The position numbers were made by a program, and so were the translations under genes. Positions 63,179 to 64,000 of a stretch of 64,000 nucleotides of DNA are shown piece after piece. The notes below the pieces were generated by a model. It did no database searches and was not told where the DNA came from. It worked only from the letters and a program-made list of their open reading frames with translations. Each line of letters begins with the position of its first letter. The stretch's first letter is position 1. Source of the DNA: Runella slithyformis DSM 19594 (GTDB lineage: Bacteria > Bacteroidota > Bacteroidia > Cytophagales > Spirosomataceae); the NCBI RefSeq assembly GCF_000218895.1, contig NC_015703.1, positions 1,859,501 through 1,923,500 of the forward strand, written 5' to 3'.

Positions 63179-64000
63179 ATGCAAAAACTTCAAACCCTTG
63201 ACTATCTGGTTTTCCTGTTTTACTTTATAGTCGTGGCCGGCTATGGTTACTGGATTTACCAACGGAAAAAATCCAAGGAAGCCAGTACTACTGATTTCTT
63301 TCTGGCAGAAGGCTCTCTGACCTGGTGGGCTATTGGTGCTTCATTAATTGCTTCTAACATCTCGGCAGAACAATTTATCGGGATGTCGGGAAATGGGTTT
63401 TTAATGGGGTTGGCTATTGCCACATACGAGTGGATGGCCGCAGCGACTCTTCTGGTAGTCGGAATCTTTTTCATGCCGATTTATCTCAAAAACCGCATTT
63501 TTACCATGCCCCAGTTTTTGAATACGCGCTATAATACCACGGTTAGTTTAATCATGGCCATTTTTTGGCTGTTTTTATATGTTTTGGTAAACCTTACTTC
63601 TATTTTATTTTTAGGCGCTTTAGCTGTTTCCACTATCTCAGGGATTGACTTTTCCGTATGTATGTGGGGATTAGCTATTTTTGCCGTTTTTATTACAGTA
63701 GGGGGCATGAAAGTAATCGGCTACACAGATGTTATTCAAGTCTTCTTTTTAATCCTGGGCGGTTTAGCTACTACTTACCTGGCCATGGAGCTGGTTTCAC
63801 AGGAATTTGGCACACCCGGTTTGGCAGGAGCATTTACGACAATGCTGGAAAAATCCGAAGACCATTTTCATATGATCTTTCAAAAGGGGCATCCTCAATA
63901 CATGGCGCTGCCCGGACTTACTGTTCTGTTTGGCGGTATGTGGATTGTAAATCTTAATTATTGGGGATGTAATCAATACATTACACAACGCGCCCTTGGG
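63179..64000 (+). CDS. sodium/solute symporter (SSS family), C-terminus beyond window
   Basis: 274 codons from ATG 63179 to the window end. It opens MQKLQTLDYLVFLFYFIVVAGYGYWIYQRKK; motifs are DFFLAEGSLTWWAIGASLIASNISAEQFIGMSG and VGGMKVIGYTDVIQVFFLILGG, the SGLT-type signatures with GASLxASNISAEQ. About seven of the usual fourteen helices are visible. SSS proteins use Na+ to import sugars, amino acids or inositol; the sodium/sugar subgroup (SglT-like) fits best. Complete function needs the rest. Confidence 0.9.
   Translation, partial: MQKLQTLDYLVFLFYFIVVAGYGYWIYQRKKSKEASTTDFFLAEGSLTWWAIGASLIASNISAEQFIGMSGNGFLMGLAIATYEWMAAATLLVVGIFFMPIYLKNRIFTMPQFLNTRYNTTVSLIMAIFWLFLYVLVNLTSILFLGALAVSTISGIDFSVCMWGLAIFAVFITVGGMKVIGYTDVIQVFFLILGGLATTYLAMELVSQEFGTPGLAGAFTTMLEKSEDHFHMIFQKGHPQYMALPGLTVLFGGMWIVNLNYWGCNQYITQRALG

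Overview
The window looks like chromosome of a Gram-negative Bacteroidota bacterium of the order Cytophagales, close to Runella/Spirosomataceae. This placement rests on recall, not on a search. The supporting signs are: TAnnTTTG-type -7 promoter boxes, very weak Shine-Dalgarno signals, CarboxypepD_reg-plus-TonB receptors, a PorE-like OmpA lipoprotein of the type IX secretion family, type B L31, a zinc-free L36, and carA just beyond rplQ. No rRNA, tRNA, CRISPR array, insertion sequence or prophage was seen.

1-14.1 kb. After the start of a divergent TolC-type gene (cut by the window edge) and a glycosyltransferase comes an eight-gene, same-strand metal-resistance operon. It encodes a small Cys/His protein, a TolC-like outer-membrane channel, a His-rich periplasmic adaptor with an extra N-terminal domain, an HME-type RND pump, a TonB-dependent receptor, a NicO/UreH-like membrane protein, a P1B-2-type (Zn/Cd/Pb) ATPase and a DUF1801 protein. 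A 13-copy 8-bp tandem repeat starts at the adaptor stop codon and lies in front of the pump gene.

14.1-26 kb. Mostly housekeeping: PorE-like lipoprotein, PiT phosphate transporter, AsmA-like protein, aldo/keto reductase, DUF2254 membrane protein, EamA exporter, thiolase and an RluE-type pseudouridine synthase.

25.9-28 kb. A small AT-rich accessory patch holds an XRE-type regulator with slippage-prone homopolymers, a Cys-rich orphan protein, two AT palindromes 40 bp apart, and a SIR2-fold protein with an apparently intact NAD-hydrolase site. This is the best candidate for a defence-type system.

28-45 kb. PyrF, a phosphatase, a thioesterase, a CBM48 protein and a truncated haemoglobin are followed by a second metal-type locus (His-rich membrane protein, TonB receptor with CxxC in its plug, thioredoxin), then DoxX, biotin carboxylase, a decayed TlpA gene beside an intact redoxin, a glycosyltransferase, a lone molybdopterin oxidoreductase, L31B, three more metabolic or transport genes, and carA.

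45.2-60.9 kb. The ribosomal-protein superoperon, all on the minus strand: rplC-D-W-B, rpsS, rplV, rpsC, rplP, rpmC, rpsQ, rplN-X-E, rpsN-H, rplF-R, rpsE, rpmD, rplO, secY, map, infA, rpmJ, rpsM-K-D, rpoA, rplQ. rpsJ is missing from its head. L17 carries a helix-hairpin-helix extension and S3 a Gly/Arg tail. Hairpins lie in the leaders of rpsH, rpsD and rpoA. Upstream of rplC is a candidate structured RNA ending in an intrinsic terminator with an alternative antiterminator pairing.

61-64 kb. An outer-membrane barrel protein, purU, and the start of a sodium/solute symporter cut by the window end.
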